Shown piece by piece: positions 1 to 12,099 of a stretch of DNA of 64,000 nt. The stretch is from Butyrivibrio fibrisolvens 16/4 (GTDB lineage Bacteria > Bacillota > Clostridia > Lachnospirales > Lachnospiraceae). The notes below the pieces were generated by a model, which did no database searches, was not told the origin of the DNA, and saw only the letters and a program-made list of their open reading frames with translations. Numbering within the stretch: the stretch's first letter is position 1; each line of letters opens with the position of its first letter. Both the position numbers and the translations under genes were made by a program. The stretch lies in NCBI GenBank assembly GCA_000209815.1, contig FP929036.1, positions 1,013,110-1,077,109 on the forward strand. The letters are read 5' to 3'.

Positions 1-30
1 TCCCCCTAATATTAGGGGGAGTTTTTTTAT
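1..30 (+). terminator. intrinsic terminator of an upstream transcript
   Basis: A perfect inverted repeat (arms TCCCCCTAAT and ATTAGGGGGA) is followed directly by GTTTTTTTATT. It ends a transcript whose gene lies left of the window. Confidence 0.8.
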
Positions 31-73
31 TTAGTGGGCTTTTTTGAACAAGGGTTAAAGTAAATAACAATTT

Positions 74-102
74 TTGACCATAAACAAATCAATTTATAAA
101 TA
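74..102 (+). promoter_or_regulatory. possible promoter of the MATE gene
   Basis: TTGACC at 74-79 is followed by an AT-rich block with TATAAA at 95-100 (15-bp spacer) or TAAATA at 97-102 (17-bp spacer). It is the best sigma-A-like match between the upstream terminator and the gene. Bases 31-162 otherwise show nothing recognisable. Confidence 0.35.
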
Positions 103-162
103 GAATTAATATCTTTTGTGGAATAACATATTTTGAGAAATTTAAGGTATTGAGAGGGCATA

Positions 163-1533
163 ATGAAAAGTACATCAGTTTCAAAAAAGCAGACTATTGA
201 TTTTACAGAAGGGAAGCCAGCTAGTCTGATTCTACAGTTTTTCTGGCCATTACTTATGACCAGTATGTGTCAGCAGTTATACAACTTTGTTGACTCAGTA
301 ATTGTTGGAAGAGGTATCAGTGATAACGCTCTTGCAGCAGTAGGTAATATGGGGTCACTATTCTTTTTGATAGTTGGATTCTCCTTTGGATTGGCAAATG
401 GATTTGGTATCCTGATAGCTCAAAGCTTTGGAGCCAAGGATTTTGATGAATTACATCACAGATTGGCAGGAACAATACAGCTGGGTGTAGTTCTTGCAGT
501 AGTGCTTACTATTTTTAGCGTATTATTCTTACCAAATGCATTAACGTATTTACGAACCGATCCAATCATCTTTCAGGATAGCTTAAAGTATGGCTACATT
601 CTTTTTGGAGGATTGTTTGTAGGAATTTCTTACAATATTTCAGCATCAATATTGCGTTCCCTTGGGGATAGTCAGACACCACTTGTTTCTATTATAGTAT
701 CTTCCGTTACTAACCTTTGCTTAGATAGCTTATTTATCTTTGTATTCAAGATGGGTGTAGAGGGTGCTGCTATTGCAACAATTATCGCTCAGATAGTTTC
801 TGTAGGAATATGCTTAAGAAAGCTGTTTTCTATAGAAATGATTAGATTATCAAGAACAGACTTTGAGAACAACCAAAGAGTATGGTTACTTCTTATTTCA
901 AATGGACTTCCTATGGCTCTGATGAATTCAATCACCGCCATCGGATGTATGGTTGTGCAGTATTTTGTAAATGGATACGGAGTAGTATACACAGCGGCCT
1001 ATGCGGCCTGCAGCAAGTATCTTAATCTGTTTATGAATCCTGCGGCTACAATGTCTAATGCGGTTAGTGCATTTACAAGCCAGAATTACGGAGCTAAGAA
1101 ATACGATAGAATTGTGGATGGAATTAAATTTGGTCTTAAATGCGTATCTGTTTTCTATGTGGTCCTCGGTGGAATAATGATATTCTTGCCAGAGCAATTG
1201 GCAAAGGTATTGCTTACAGGACAAGAACAGATAAAGCTGGTGTGTATATTTATGCCAGCCTGTGGAATAATGCTTATATTCCTTAATATATTGTTTATTG
1301 TTAGGGCTGCAGTTCAGGGAATGGGCAAACCAATGCTTCCTATGGTATCTGGAATCTTGGAAATGGTTCTTCGTACACTTGTTATTTCTATATTAATGAG
1401 CAGAATAGGATTTAGAGCTACAGCCTATGCAGAGATAAGTGCATGGATAGGTGCTCTTCTTGTAAATGCTTATGCATTATATATAACACTGTATCCTTTA
1501 TTTAAACCATACAGACAAGTTAATATTGGGTAA
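163..1533 (+). CDS. MATE family efflux transporter
   Basis: A 456-residue polytopic inner-membrane protein of the usual MATE length. These transporters export drugs, dyes or metabolites by Na+ or H+ antiport; the substrate cannot be read from sequence. The N-terminus (FTEGKPASLILQFFWPLL) and the early QLYNFVDSVIVGR segment are typical of the clostridial MATE branch, and about twelve hydrophobic segments form two repeated halves. A GAGAGGG ribosome site lies 4 bases before the ATG. The gene stands alone between two terminators, so it is probably monocistronic. Confidence 0.88.
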   Translation: MKSTSVSKKQTIDFTEGKPASLILQFFWPLLMTSMCQQLYNFVDSVIVGRGISDNALAAVGNMGSLFFLIVGFSFGLANGFGILIAQSFGAKDFDELHHRLAGTIQLGVVLAVVLTIFSVLFLPNALTYLRTDPIIFQDSLKYGYILFGGLFVGISYNISASILRSLGDSQTPLVSIIVSSVTNLCLDSLFIFVFKMGVEGAAIATIIAQIVSVGICLRKLFSIEMIRLSRTDFENNQRVWLLLISNGLPMALMNSITAIGCMVVQYFVNGYGVVYTAAYAACSKYLNLFMNPAATMSNAVSAFTSQNYGAKKYDRIVDGIKFGLKCVSVFYVVLGGIMIFLPEQLAKVLLTGQEQIKLVCIFMPACGIMLIFLNILFIVRAAVQGMGKPMLPMVSGILEMVLRTLVISILMSRIGFRATAYAEISAWIGALLVNAYALYITLYPLFKPYRQVNIG

Positions 1534-1542
1534 AAAAACAAG

Positions 1543-1578
1543 GTGGTGAAAGCTTTCGGGTTTTCACCACTTTTTTTA
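1543..1578 (+). terminator. intrinsic terminator after MATE gene
   Basis: Stem GTGGTGAAA (1543-1551) with TTTCACCAC (1562-1570), followed by a run of seven T. Confidence 0.85.
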
Positions 1579-1597
1579 TTTTTAAGCAAATAATTTC

Positions 1598-1626
1598 TTG
1601 ACAAGTTAGAGCTTGCTAACTATACT
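1598..1626 (+). promoter_or_regulatory. feo promoter with operator dyad in the spacer
   Basis: TTGACA (1598-1603), a 17-bp spacer, then TATACT (1621-1626) make a near-consensus sigma-A promoter. The spacer holds the dyad GTTAG-AGCTTG-CTAAC (1605-1620), placed where a repressor would block RNA polymerase. The same GTTAG-N6-CTAA(C/T) pattern recurs at 1719-1734 and before the DUF3793-flavodoxin operon (58843-58858). An iron-responsive regulator of the DtxR/IdeR type is my inference; the spacing differs from the classical DtxR box. Confidence 0.7.
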
Positions 1627-1718
1627 TAGTAAAGGATAGTGGAAGTTTACATTAACTAATTGCGATTAGACGCTTTTGGTAAATGTTAACAATAACTAAC
1701 TTTTATTTAGGGCATATG

Positions 1719-1734
1719 GTTAGTTAAATCTAAT
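1719..1734 (+). promoter_or_regulatory. second operator-like dyad in the feo leader
   Basis: GTTAG-TTAAAT-CTAAT matches the dyad in the feo promoter spacer, about 95 bases downstream of the -10 and 27 bases before the first feoA start. A reversed arrangement, CTAAT-TGCG-ATTAG, lies at 1656-1669 between them. The whole 1605-1735 stretch is rich in TTAG/CTAA words. Confidence 0.5.
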
Positions 1735-1760
1735 CAAATTAATATAAAGTGAGGAAATAT

Positions 1761-1972
1761 ATGATGCCATTGATTTATGCAGAACCCGGAGAAACTCAGA
1801 TTATTAAAAAATCGGCGGTAGTCCTGATGTGAAGAAGCATTTGGAGCATTTGGGATTTAACGTTGGTGGAGAAGTCAGTGTAGTTAGTACACTTGGCGAC
1901 AATCTGATAGTAAAGGTTAAAGAGAGCAGGGTGGCAGTCAGCGACGAACTGGCGCGAAAAATCATGATTTAG
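1761..1972 (+). CDS. feoA: FeoA family ferrous iron transport protein (frameshifted)
   Basis: A small SH3-like FeoA protein of about 70 residues, first gene of the feo operon; FeoA proteins are cytoplasmic partners of FeoB. The open frame from ATG 1761 stops early, but adding one A to the six-A run at 1806-1811 restores the family sequence (KKIGGSPDVKKHLEHLGF and on to the TAG at 1970-1972). An AGTGAGG ribosome site lies 6 bases before the ATG. The break is most likely a sequencing error. A second feoA follows 18 bases later, and tandem feoA genes are common in clostridia. Confidence 0.75.
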
Positions 1973-1990
1973 TAAGAGGAGGAATAATCA

Positions 1991-2218
1991 TTGAAAACAT
2001 TGAGAGACGTAAAAATCGGAGAGACAGCTACTGTCGTAAAGTTACACGGCGAGGGAGCTGTTAAGCGCAGACTTATGGACATGGGTATTACAAAGCATAC
2101 TGATGTATTCGTGCGCAAGGTAGCACCACTTGGTGATCCAATTGAGGTTACAGTTAGAAATTATGAATTATCACTTCGCAAGGCTGATGCGGAAATGATA
2201 GAAGTGGAGGAGAATTAA
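1991..2218 (+). CDS. feoA: FeoA family ferrous iron transport protein
   Basis: A 75-residue SH3-like protein and cytoplasmic partner of the FeoB iron channel. It shows the family pattern (LRDVKIGETATVVKLHGEG, RRLMDMGI, VRKVAPLGDPIEVTVRNYELSLR). I take the TTG at 1991 as start because AGAGGAGG lies 8 bases upstream and the protein aligns from its first residues. It ends 2 bases before feoB, implying translational coupling. Iron control is suggested by the GTTAG-N6-CTAA dyads upstream. Confidence 0.9.
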   Translation: MKTLRDVKIGETATVVKLHGEGAVKRRLMDMGITKHTDVFVRKVAPLGDPIEVTVRNYELSLRKADAEMIEVEEN

Positions 2219-2220
2219 TT

Positions 2221-4614
2221 ATGAGTATTACTATTGCGCTTGCAGGTAACCCTAACAGTGGAAAGACTACTTTGTTTAACGCACTTACAGGTTCAAATCA
2301 GTTCGTAGGAAACTGGCCTGGTGTTACAGTTGAGAAAAAGGAAGGAAAGCTTAAAGGTCACGATGATGTAGTTATCACAGACCTTCCTGGTATTTATTCC
2401 CTTTCACCTTATACATTGGAAGAGGTTGTTGCTAGAAATTATCTTATTAATGAACGTCCAGATGCAATCCTAAACATCATCGATGGAACAAATCTTGAGA
2501 GAAATCTTTATCTTACAACTCAGCTTACAGAACTTGGAATTCCAGTAGTAGTTGCAGTTAATATGATGGATATTGTTAGAAAGAACGGTGATCAGATTCA
2601 CATTGATGAATTATCACGTCAGTTAGGCTGCAAGGTAGTAGATATTTCTGCTCTTAAGGGAGACAAGACAGCCGAGGCTGCAGAAGAAGCTATCAAGGCT
2701 GCAAAGAATGGCAAAACAGTTCCTCTTCATACATTCTCAGGTCCAGTTGAGCATGCAATTGCTCATATCGAAGAGGCAGTTGTTCACAATCTTCCAGATG
2801 AGCAGCAGAGATGGTACGCTATCAAAGTATTTGAGCGTGATGATAAGGTTCTCGAGCAGTTAAATATTCCTGCTGACAAGCTTCAGCATATCGAAAAGGA
2901 TATTAACGCTGCTGAAACAGAAATGGATGATGACTCTGAGAGTATCATCACAAATGAGCGTTATATTTACATTGCACAGGTAATCAAGTCTTGCTACAAG
3001 AAGCAGAACGAAGGCGCTCTTTCAGTATCAGATAAGATTGATAAGATCGTAACTAACAGATGGCTTGGTCTTCCTATTTTTGCGGCAGTAATGTTTATAG
3101 TTTACTGGGTAGCAATGGTAGGCGTAGGTGCACCAGCTACTGACTTTACAAATGATTGTATCTTTGGCGATGGCTTCCATCTCTTCGGTATGGATGGCGG
3201 ATATGGCGATATTTCTGAGAACTATGCAGAAGCTTCTGCCATTGTAGATGGCTATGATGTTTATGTAGAAGAAAACGGAAGTGCTCCTGTAGATGAGTTT
3301 ACATACGAGGTTGAGGACGAGGAGACACTTGAGATTTCTGAAGAGACAGCAAGCATTGCTGATTATGAGGCAGCTGTTAAGACACTTGAGGAAATCGGTG
3401 ATGAGCCAGATCCAGCAGAGTATGGTACTTGGGTTCCTGGTATTCCAGCACTTGTAGAATCAGGTCTTGAAGCTATCGGTACAGCTGATTGGCTTAACGG
3501 ACTTATCCTTGATGGTATTGTAGCTGGTGTTGGTGCAGTACTTGGTTTCGTTCCACAGATGCTTGTTCTTTTCCTTATGCTTGCATTCCTTGAGGCTTGT
3601 GGCTATATGGCAAGAATTGCATTCGTACTTGATAGAGTATTTAGAAAGTTCGGTCTTTCTGGAAAGTCATTTATTCCTATGCTTGTAGGTGTAGGTTGCG
3701 GTGTTCCTGGTGTTATGGCCAGCCGTACAATCGAAAACGAGCGTGACAGAAGAATGACAATTATGACTACAACATTTATCCCTTGCGGAGCTAAGGTTCC
3801 ATTCATCGCTATGATTGCTGGTGCAATCTTCGGTGGTTCAGCATGGGTTTCAACATCTGCTTACTTTATTGGTATGGCAGCAATCGTAATTTCAGGTATC
3901 ATGCTTAAGAAGACAAAGATGTTTGCCGGAGATCCAGCACCATTCGTTATGGAGCTTCCAGCATATCATATGCCAACACTTGGCAACGTGTTACGTTCAA
4001 TGTGGGAACGTGGATGGTCATTCATCAAGAAGGCCGGTACAATCATCCTTCTTTCAACTATTATTGTATGGTTTACAAGCTACTTTGGATTTACAGCTGA
4101 TGGTTTCCGTATGCTTGCAGAAGACGAGCTTGAGCTTTCTATTCTTGCAAAGATTGGAAATGCTATCGCTTGGATCTTTATTCCACTTGGATGGGGTAAC
4201 TGGCAGGCAGCTGTTGCTTCTATTACAGGTCTCGTAGCTAAGGAGAACATTGTAGGTACAATGGGTATCCTTTATGGTGGCGGAGAGATGACAGCTTGGC
4301 AAGCACTTTCTATGGCATTTACAGGTATTACAGGATTCTCATTCCTCGTATTCAACCTCCTTTGTGCACCTTGCTTCGCAGCAATTGGTGCTATCAAGAG
4401 AGAGATGAACAACGCAAAGTGGACTTGGTTTGCAATTGCATATCAGTGTGGATTTGCTTATGTTATCGCTCTTATGATTACACAGTTTGGTAATGCACTT
4501 ACAGGAAACGTAAATGTAGTTGGACTTGTTGTTGCCATTGCATTATTATTAGGTATCATTTATATGCTCTTCTTCAAGAAGTATGAAGAGGCATCTAAGC
4601 TTGAAATTGCTTAG
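2221..4614 (+). CDS. feoB: ferrous iron transport protein FeoB
   Basis: A 797-residue inner-membrane Fe(II) transporter with an N-terminal GTPase. G1 is GNPNSGKTT (residues 9-17), G3 DLPG (54-57), G4 NMMD (114-117), followed by a helical region and two Gate/core membrane blocks that include GVGCGVPGVMASRT and CGAKVPFIA. Unusual is a very acidic soluble insertion at about residues 315-400 after the first membrane segment, rich in Asp and Glu, before the membrane region resumes at IPALVESGLEAIG. It lies in the feo operon behind two FeoA genes, with a Cys-rich membrane peptide 22 bases downstream. Confidence 0.96.
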   Translation: MSITIALAGNPNSGKTTLFNALTGSNQFVGNWPGVTVEKKEGKLKGHDDVVITDLPGIYSLSPYTLEEVVARNYLINERPDAILNIIDGTNLERNLYLTTQLTELGIPVVVAVNMMDIVRKNGDQIHIDELSRQLGCKVVDISALKGDKTAEAAEEAIKAAKNGKTVPLHTFSGPVEHAIAHIEEAVVHNLPDEQQRWYAIKVFERDDKVLEQLNIPADKLQHIEKDINAAETEMDDDSESIITNERYIYIAQVIKSCYKKQNEGALSVSDKIDKIVTNRWLGLPIFAAVMFIVYWVAMVGVGAPATDFTNDCIFGDGFHLFGMDGGYGDISENYAEASAIVDGYDVYVEENGSAPVDEFTYEVEDEETLEISEETASIADYEAAVKTLEEIGDEPDPAEYGTWVPGIPALVESGLEAIGTADWLNGLILDGIVAGVGAVLGFVPQMLVLFLMLAFLEACGYMARIAFVLDRVFRKFGLSGKSFIPMLVGVGCGVPGVMASRTIENERDRRMTIMTTTFIPCGAKVPFIAMIAGAIFGGSAWVSTSAYFIGMAAIVISGIMLKKTKMFAGDPAPFVMELPAYHMPTLGNVLRSMWERGWSFIKKAGTIILLSTIIVWFTSYFGFTADGFRMLAEDELELSILAKIGNAIAWIFIPLGWGNWQAAVASITGLVAKENIVGTMGILYGGGEMTAWQALSMAFTGITGFSFLVFNLLCAPCFAAIGAIKREMNNAKWTWFAIAYQCGFAYVIALMITQFGNALTGNVNVVGLVVAIALLLGIIYMLFFKKYEEASKLEIA

Positions 4615-4636
4615 GATTTAGAAAAGAAGGTTTTAT

Positions 4637-4804
4637 ATGATTACATGGATTTTAGCAAATTTAGGAACAATTGTAGTTTCAGCAATTCTTCTTCTAATCG
4701 TAGTAGCCGTTATTGGCTCTATGATTAGAAAGAAAAAGCAGGGTGGCTCTACCTGTGGATGTGGCTGTTCTGGTTGTGATGGATGTTCTTCTTGTCAAAA
4801 ATAG
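4637..4804 (+). CDS. FeoB-associated Cys-rich membrane protein
   Basis: A 55-residue protein. One N-terminal transmembrane helix (residues about 4-30) is followed by a basic RKKK patch and a C-terminal cluster with six Cys (STCGCGCSGCDGCSSCQK). Small proteins of this design often follow feoB in Firmicutes and are annotated as FeoB-associated; a role in handing on iron is inferred, not shown. A GAAGG ribosome site lies 7 bases upstream. It is the last gene of the feo operon. Confidence 0.85.
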   Translation: MITWILANLGTIVVSAILLLIVVAVIGSMIRKKKQGGSTCGCGCSGCDGCSSCQK

Positions 4805-4858
4805 TAAACTTATTGTATTTAGTATGCTACAATGTCAAAAAAGGATAAGGAGTGTAGC

Positions 4859-5722
4859 ATGGATTATAGCCAGTACGAAGTCTATGATTTTGACAATACA
4901 AGTGCGTTTAATCTTTTAAAGGGGGCACATGGAAGAAGCTATAAAAGACACTGGCATTCTTATGGCGAGATAGTGTTAGTTGGTGAAGGTCACCCAAATG
5001 TATTTATGGTTAATCAGAATACATACAATTTGGCACCGGGTGACTTTGTACTGATTTGGCCTAGAGAAATGCATGAGGCGATAGATACTAATTTAGAGGA
5101 TAACACAATCATCCAGTTTAGTAACGCTTTTATGAATTCTTTGTTTGACCTTCAGAGAATAATGCACTTTTACAGAAATCTGCATGTAATCTGTAAAAAT
5201 AACCATCCAGAATTAGTAGCAAAGCTTAAAGCTATTACTCACAGGATGGAAAAGTATTTTTATTCTGATACGCCAAATAAAGAGCTTAAGTGCTGTATGG
5301 TTCTTATGCACTTTATGATGAAGTTGGATGAATATAAAAGCGAGTTTGTATCTGAGCTGAATTCTATGGAGAATAACGGCTTTAGCGAGGATATTACGCG
5401 TAGAATGATATCGGTTACGGACTACATCAAACATAATCTTACTGCTGATGATTTGTCTCAGGCTAAAATGGCTCAGATGGCCGGCATTAGTAAGGATTAC
5501 TTCTCCAGAATATTTAAAAGTATGGTGGGGATGAATTACAGTAAATGGCTTAATATGATAAGAATGGAAAAGGCCACAGAGCTATTGGCAGTAGATGACA
5601 GACCACTTACAGAGATTGCTATGCTTTCAGGTTTTCAGAGCATTCCTAGTTTTAATAGAGTATTTCGTGCAGAAAAGGGAATGTCTCCAGGGGAGTATAG
5701 AGGACTGTTTGTAAAAGACTAA
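4859..5722 (+). CDS. AraC family transcriptional regulator
   Basis: A 287-residue cytoplasmic regulator. The N-terminal half is a cupin-like sensor (HWHSYGEIVLVGEG, LAPGDFVLIWP). The C-terminal hundred residues hold the two AraC helix-turn-helix motifs (MAQMAGISKDYFSRIFKSMVG and EIAMLSGFQSIPSFNRVFRAEKGMSPGEYR). An upstream ATG at 4832 is in frame, but it overlaps a TACAAT box, while AAGGAG sits 6 bases before the ATG at 4859, so I chose the latter. It lies 54 bases after the feo operon. No clear target is visible. Confidence 0.88.
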   Translation: MDYSQYEVYDFDNTSAFNLLKGAHGRSYKRHWHSYGEIVLVGEGHPNVFMVNQNTYNLAPGDFVLIWPREMHEAIDTNLEDNTIIQFSNAFMNSLFDLQRIMHFYRNLHVICKNNHPELVAKLKAITHRMEKYFYSDTPNKELKCCMVLMHFMMKLDEYKSEFVSELNSMENNGFSEDITRRMISVTDYIKHNLTADDLSQAKMAQMAGISKDYFSRIFKSMVGMNYSKWLNMIRMEKATELLAVDDRPLTEIAMLSGFQSIPSFNRVFRAEKGMSPGEYRGLFVKD

Positions 5723-5749
5723 AACTTAACTTATTAATAATTGCTTTAG

Positions 5750-5791
5750 AACTTCTCATTTTTTGACATGACAAAAAATGAGAAGTTTTTT
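5750..5791 (+). terminator. intrinsic terminator after AraC gene
   Basis: A 16-bp perfect stem (5750-5765 with 5772-5787, loop ACATGA) is followed by TTTT. Confidence 0.85.
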
Positions 5792-5825
5792 GCGTATATT
5801 AATAAGTATATACGAAAAGATGAAA

Positions 5826-5948
5826 CTATAATTACACTATAAGTCGATATTAATGCGACGTTAAATTGATTACATCGAAGGTGTAATTCCCTACACAAAT
5901 ATTAGTTTTTAGTAAAAGAAGTTTGGTTGCCCCCCAAGCTTCTTTTGC
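5826..5948 (+). other. structured intergenic stretch of unknown role
   Basis: Nested inverted repeats: AATTACAC (about 5829-5836) can pair with GTGTAATT (about 5880-5888), enclosing GTCG/CGAC. A second hairpin pairs AAAAGAAG (5914-5921) and TTGG with CCAA and CTTCTTTT (5939-5946). No long U-run follows. I recognise no riboswitch or RNA family. Bases 5949-6084 hold nothing I can name. Confidence 0.3.
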
Positions 5949-6084
5949 TGTTTAGGCGCAAAAAATAAGAATTCGTAGGTTTTTCAAAAATCGGTAGCAG
6001 GAATCAAATTGTGAACATTTTGTGAATAGTGTACAAAATGGATAAACTTAAATTAACGAAAAAGTCGAATTTGTCTATAAGGTC

Positions 6085-6111
6085 TTTACAACCCCTAGGA
6101 TAACTTGTAAA
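6085..6111 (+). promoter_or_regulatory. possible operator upstream of licT
   Basis: Dyad TTTACAA (6085-6091) and TTGTAAA (6105-6111), with TATACA just downstream (6113-6118). It lies 25 bases before the RAT site, so it may be part of the promoter region of the β-glucoside operon. No well-spaced -35/-10 pair was found. Confidence 0.3.
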
Positions 6112-6135
6112 GTATACACATAAACAAACAAGTTC

Positions 6136-6167
6136 GGATTGTTACTGTAAGGCAGGCAAGACTGAAT
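6136..6167 (+). promoter_or_regulatory. ribonucleic antiterminator (RAT) site for LicT/BglG
   Basis: The stretch starts GGATTGTTACTG and continues GGCAGGCAAGACTGAAT, a close match to the RAT consensus bound by BglG/LicT/SacT proteins. Its 3' end overlaps the 5' arm of the terminator at 6160-6232, so protein binding and termination exclude each other. Confidence 0.9.
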
Positions 6168-6232
6168 CGCCCAAGATATTTATCCAGGTGGATGAATATG
6201 TTATTATACATGGGTTGATTCGGTCATTTTTT
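6160..6232 (+). terminator. conditional terminator overlapping the RAT
   Basis: GACTGAATCGCCCA (from 6160) pairs with TGGGTTGATTCGGTC (6211-6225), then ATTTTTT. It would stop transcription before licT unless LicT stabilises the RAT hairpin. Confidence 0.85.
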
Positions 6233-6265
6233 ATTTTAAATTTTGTGAAGTGAAACAATTATAGT

Positions 6266-7146
6266 ATGAAGATTAAAAAGATTTTAAATAATAATGCAGC
6301 CTTGGCAATAGATGACAAGGGGAACGAAATAGTTTGTACTGGTTGTGGCCTTTGTTTTCAAAAGAAAACGGAGACGACATGGATGAAAGCAAGATTGAGA
6401 AGACTTTCGTTATGGAAAAGCCCAGCGAACAGTTTAAACAATTGGTTGCCGAAATGCCTTATGAACAGATTCAGGTGGCAGATGAAATTATTTCCTATGC
6501 AGGTAATGTTTTAAATAAACGTCTTTGCAACAATATTTACATCACTCTTACAGATTACTTAGGATATGCAATAGAGCGTGCAAAGACAGGAACATTTCTT
6601 AGGAATAAGCTACTTTGGGAAATCAAGAATTTCTACAAAGTGGAGTACAGCATTGGATGCCACGCACTTACAATCATTAAGGAAAAACTTGGAACGCAGC
6701 TTCCTGAAGATGAGGCAGGGTTCTTTGCACTTCATATCGTAAATGCGGAACTAGACGGCAATATGCATCACACCTTAGAAACCTCAGAGGTTATTAGTGA
6801 TATTGTCAGCATTGTAAAGTTTACTTTCAATTCAGAGCTTGATGAAAACACTCTTTCCTACGAAAGATTCATCACTCATTTAAAATACTTTTTACAACGT
6901 GCCGAAAAACAGGAGTATTATCCATCAGATAATACAGAAATGTTTGGTATGATGAAAAACAAATTTCCAGATGCTTACAAATGTGCTACACGCATTAAAA
7001 GCTATATGGAATCAAAATATCCAGATAATGAAATTACCGACGAGGAGATGCTCTATTTGGTAGTGCATATTTCTCGAATTACAGATAGAAAAAGAAGTAG
7101 CTATAGGATAGTTACGGCGTTAGAGTCGGCTAAACCTGTACACTAA
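6266..7146 (+). CDS. licT: BglG/LicT family transcriptional antiterminator (frameshifted)
   Basis: An RNA-binding antiterminator of about 293 residues when repaired. The N-terminal CAT domain (MKIKKILNNNAALAIDDKG) binds the RAT 100 bases upstream. Two PTS-regulation domains follow; conserved His residues (for example in CHALTIIKEKLG and ALHIVNAEL) would be phosphorylated by HPr or the PTS permease. The frame breaks at the four-A run 6365-6368; one more A gives FQKKNGDDMDESKIEKTFV, the usual family join. It is the first gene of the β-glucoside operon and so controls its own synthesis. Sequencing error is the likely cause of the break. Confidence 0.85.
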
Positions 7147-7191
7147 TCTTAGAGTCCTATTGTGGCTCTAGGTGTGTGTGCAGGTTTTTTT
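7133..7191 (+). terminator. terminator at the end of licT
   Basis: AACCTGTACAC, overlapping the licT stop, pairs with GTGTGTGTGCAGGTT, with AGAG/CTCT inside the stem, followed by a T-run (7185-7191). No second RAT is visible here, so it probably reduces read-through from licT into the PTS gene. Confidence 0.65.
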
Positions 7192-7265
7192 ATTAGAATT
7201 TTGCAGGTCAGTGCGCAGGACCTGGAGAAGATATATATATTTATAGGGATAAAAGAGAGGAATAA

Positions 7266-9197
<1,932 letters not shown>

Positions 9198-9202
9198 TAC
9201 CC

Positions 9203-9222
9203 GTGGGGTCTTAGGACCCCAC
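9203..9222 (+). other. intercistronic hairpin without U-run
   Basis: GTGGGGTC and GACCCCAC around a TTAG loop, between the PTS gene and the glucosidase gene. The following sequence is AAATAACT, so it is not a standard terminator; an mRNA-processing or stabilising hairpin is more likely. Confidence 0.5.
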
Positions 9223-9232
9223 AAATAACTAA

Positions 9233-10703
<1,471 letters not shown>

Positions 10704-10711
10704 AAATTAAG

Positions 10712-10738
10712 GCCGCGACTGAATGTCGCGGCTTTTTT
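10712..10738 (+). terminator. terminator between convergent bgl operon and sensor kinase
   Basis: GCCGCGAC, loop TGAAT, GTCGCGGC, then TTTTTT. The kinase gene on the other strand ends at 10737, and this hairpin with its opposite AT-rich flank may serve both strands. Confidence 0.9.
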
Positions 10739-12099
10739 AATATATAGGGAATTTTAATTCTATAGTGAATTTGTCCTTTGATGTGACAGTCTTGCTGGCT
10801 CCGGCTTGTCTTTTCATAAGACTTGATATACTGATAAGGCCTATCTTGGCACTTTCGTTTTTACGGGGTTCTTTTCTAATCTTGTTTGATATAGATAAAA
10901 CTGCATTTTCGTTGTCATGGTAAATACGAATTTTAACAGGCTCAGATTCATCAGCGTATTTGTCTATATTCGTAAATACGTTGTTAAAGACTCTTAGTAT
11001 GTCATTCATATTTACGTGAATTAAAAAGCTGTCCATAGGGTCTTCGATTTCAAAGCTAAGACCTTTTGATTCTAATGGAAGAGAGAGCTCTGAAATAAGC
11101 TGTATAAAAAGCTCTACACCATCAAATTCTTCTAAGGCTTCCGCTGGTCGCTCTGGATGAGGGTCAAATGCAAGGAAGTATTCAAATAGCCTATCAGACA
11201 TTTCCTTTATCTGATGGCAGGTATCCAAAGCTGTGTTTATATACTTATCCATTTCCTCAGGAGAGTTGTAGTGATGCTCTTTTAGGATTTCCAAATATCC
11301 CATCTGTGTAGTAAGAGGGGTACGTAAATCGTGGGACAAAGCAGTTACAAGGCTGTTGTTGGCCTGTATGGCTTTTGTCTCATTTTTCATCTGCTGGTCC
11401 AAAGCCACTCGCATGGAATTAAGACTGGTGGCTACCTGGGTCAGCTCGTCATTGCCTTTTACGGGAATTTGATAATTGAGATTACCTCCCTCTAAGATGT
11501 TGATTCCATAGGTTACATCCTTAATATAGTGTATTTTACGGCGCACGAAGGCTATTAGGATAAGTATGGTAATTAAACCGGAAATGGCAATACTTATATC
11601 GTGCAAGGTGTTGTATATGCCGTATTGAAAATCTGCCAGAATATAGATTTTGGCCTTTGTGTCTATCAGTCTTATGTCGTGGGCCCGCCTTTTAGGAAAG
11701 AATGCCTGAAAGTCGTTTAGTGCATCGGTAAATTCGCTGTCATCTGCATCGAATTTTGGAATTTCCCCATTTTTATCTGGGTTCATAAAGGAATTGTAAA
11801 GTATGGTATCTCCATCTGTGATATAAAAGAATACGTTTTTATCCTTTTCCCACCAGTCTGTAAGTGGAGCAGTGTTAGTAGTGCTTATCTGTTCTTTGTA
11901 TATGTAGGTTTGAAGATTATCCAAATAGACAGATATTTTGTAGTCGGTGTAGGAGGTGTAGGCCCATTTAGAGTAGGCTATAGATTCCGCTCCCATACTA
12001 AGCAAAAAATAAAAAGCAGAGCCTACCAAAAAGAAAAATTACCGAGACAGTAAGCTCTATATAAAGGGATTGAAAAATAGTGTTAATTATTTTTTTCAT
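10737..12099 (-). CDS. sensor histidine kinase (frameshifted)
   Basis: A membrane kinase of about 453 residues when repaired. Two transmembrane helices flank an extracytoplasmic domain of about 120 residues. A HAMP region follows, then the dimerisation motif LVTALSHDLRTPL (phospho-His at about residue 256) and a C-terminal ATPase domain. The ATG at 12099-12097 overlaps the TGA of the response regulator (ATGA). The frame breaks at the five-A run 12034-12038; removing one base joins SVIFF to LVGSAFYFLL. It forms a two-component system with the upstream regulator and lies divergent from an efflux operon, which is its likely target. Confidence 0.85.

Noticed and set aside
1761-1972. feoA as a true pseudogene
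   Set aside because: The break is one base in a six-A run and the rest of the frame is perfectly kept; the same error type recurs across the window.
3603-3806. Small open frames on the opposite strand of long genes (such as inside feoB)
   Set aside because: They lie within strongly conserved genes, have no ribosome sites and show no protein-family pattern.
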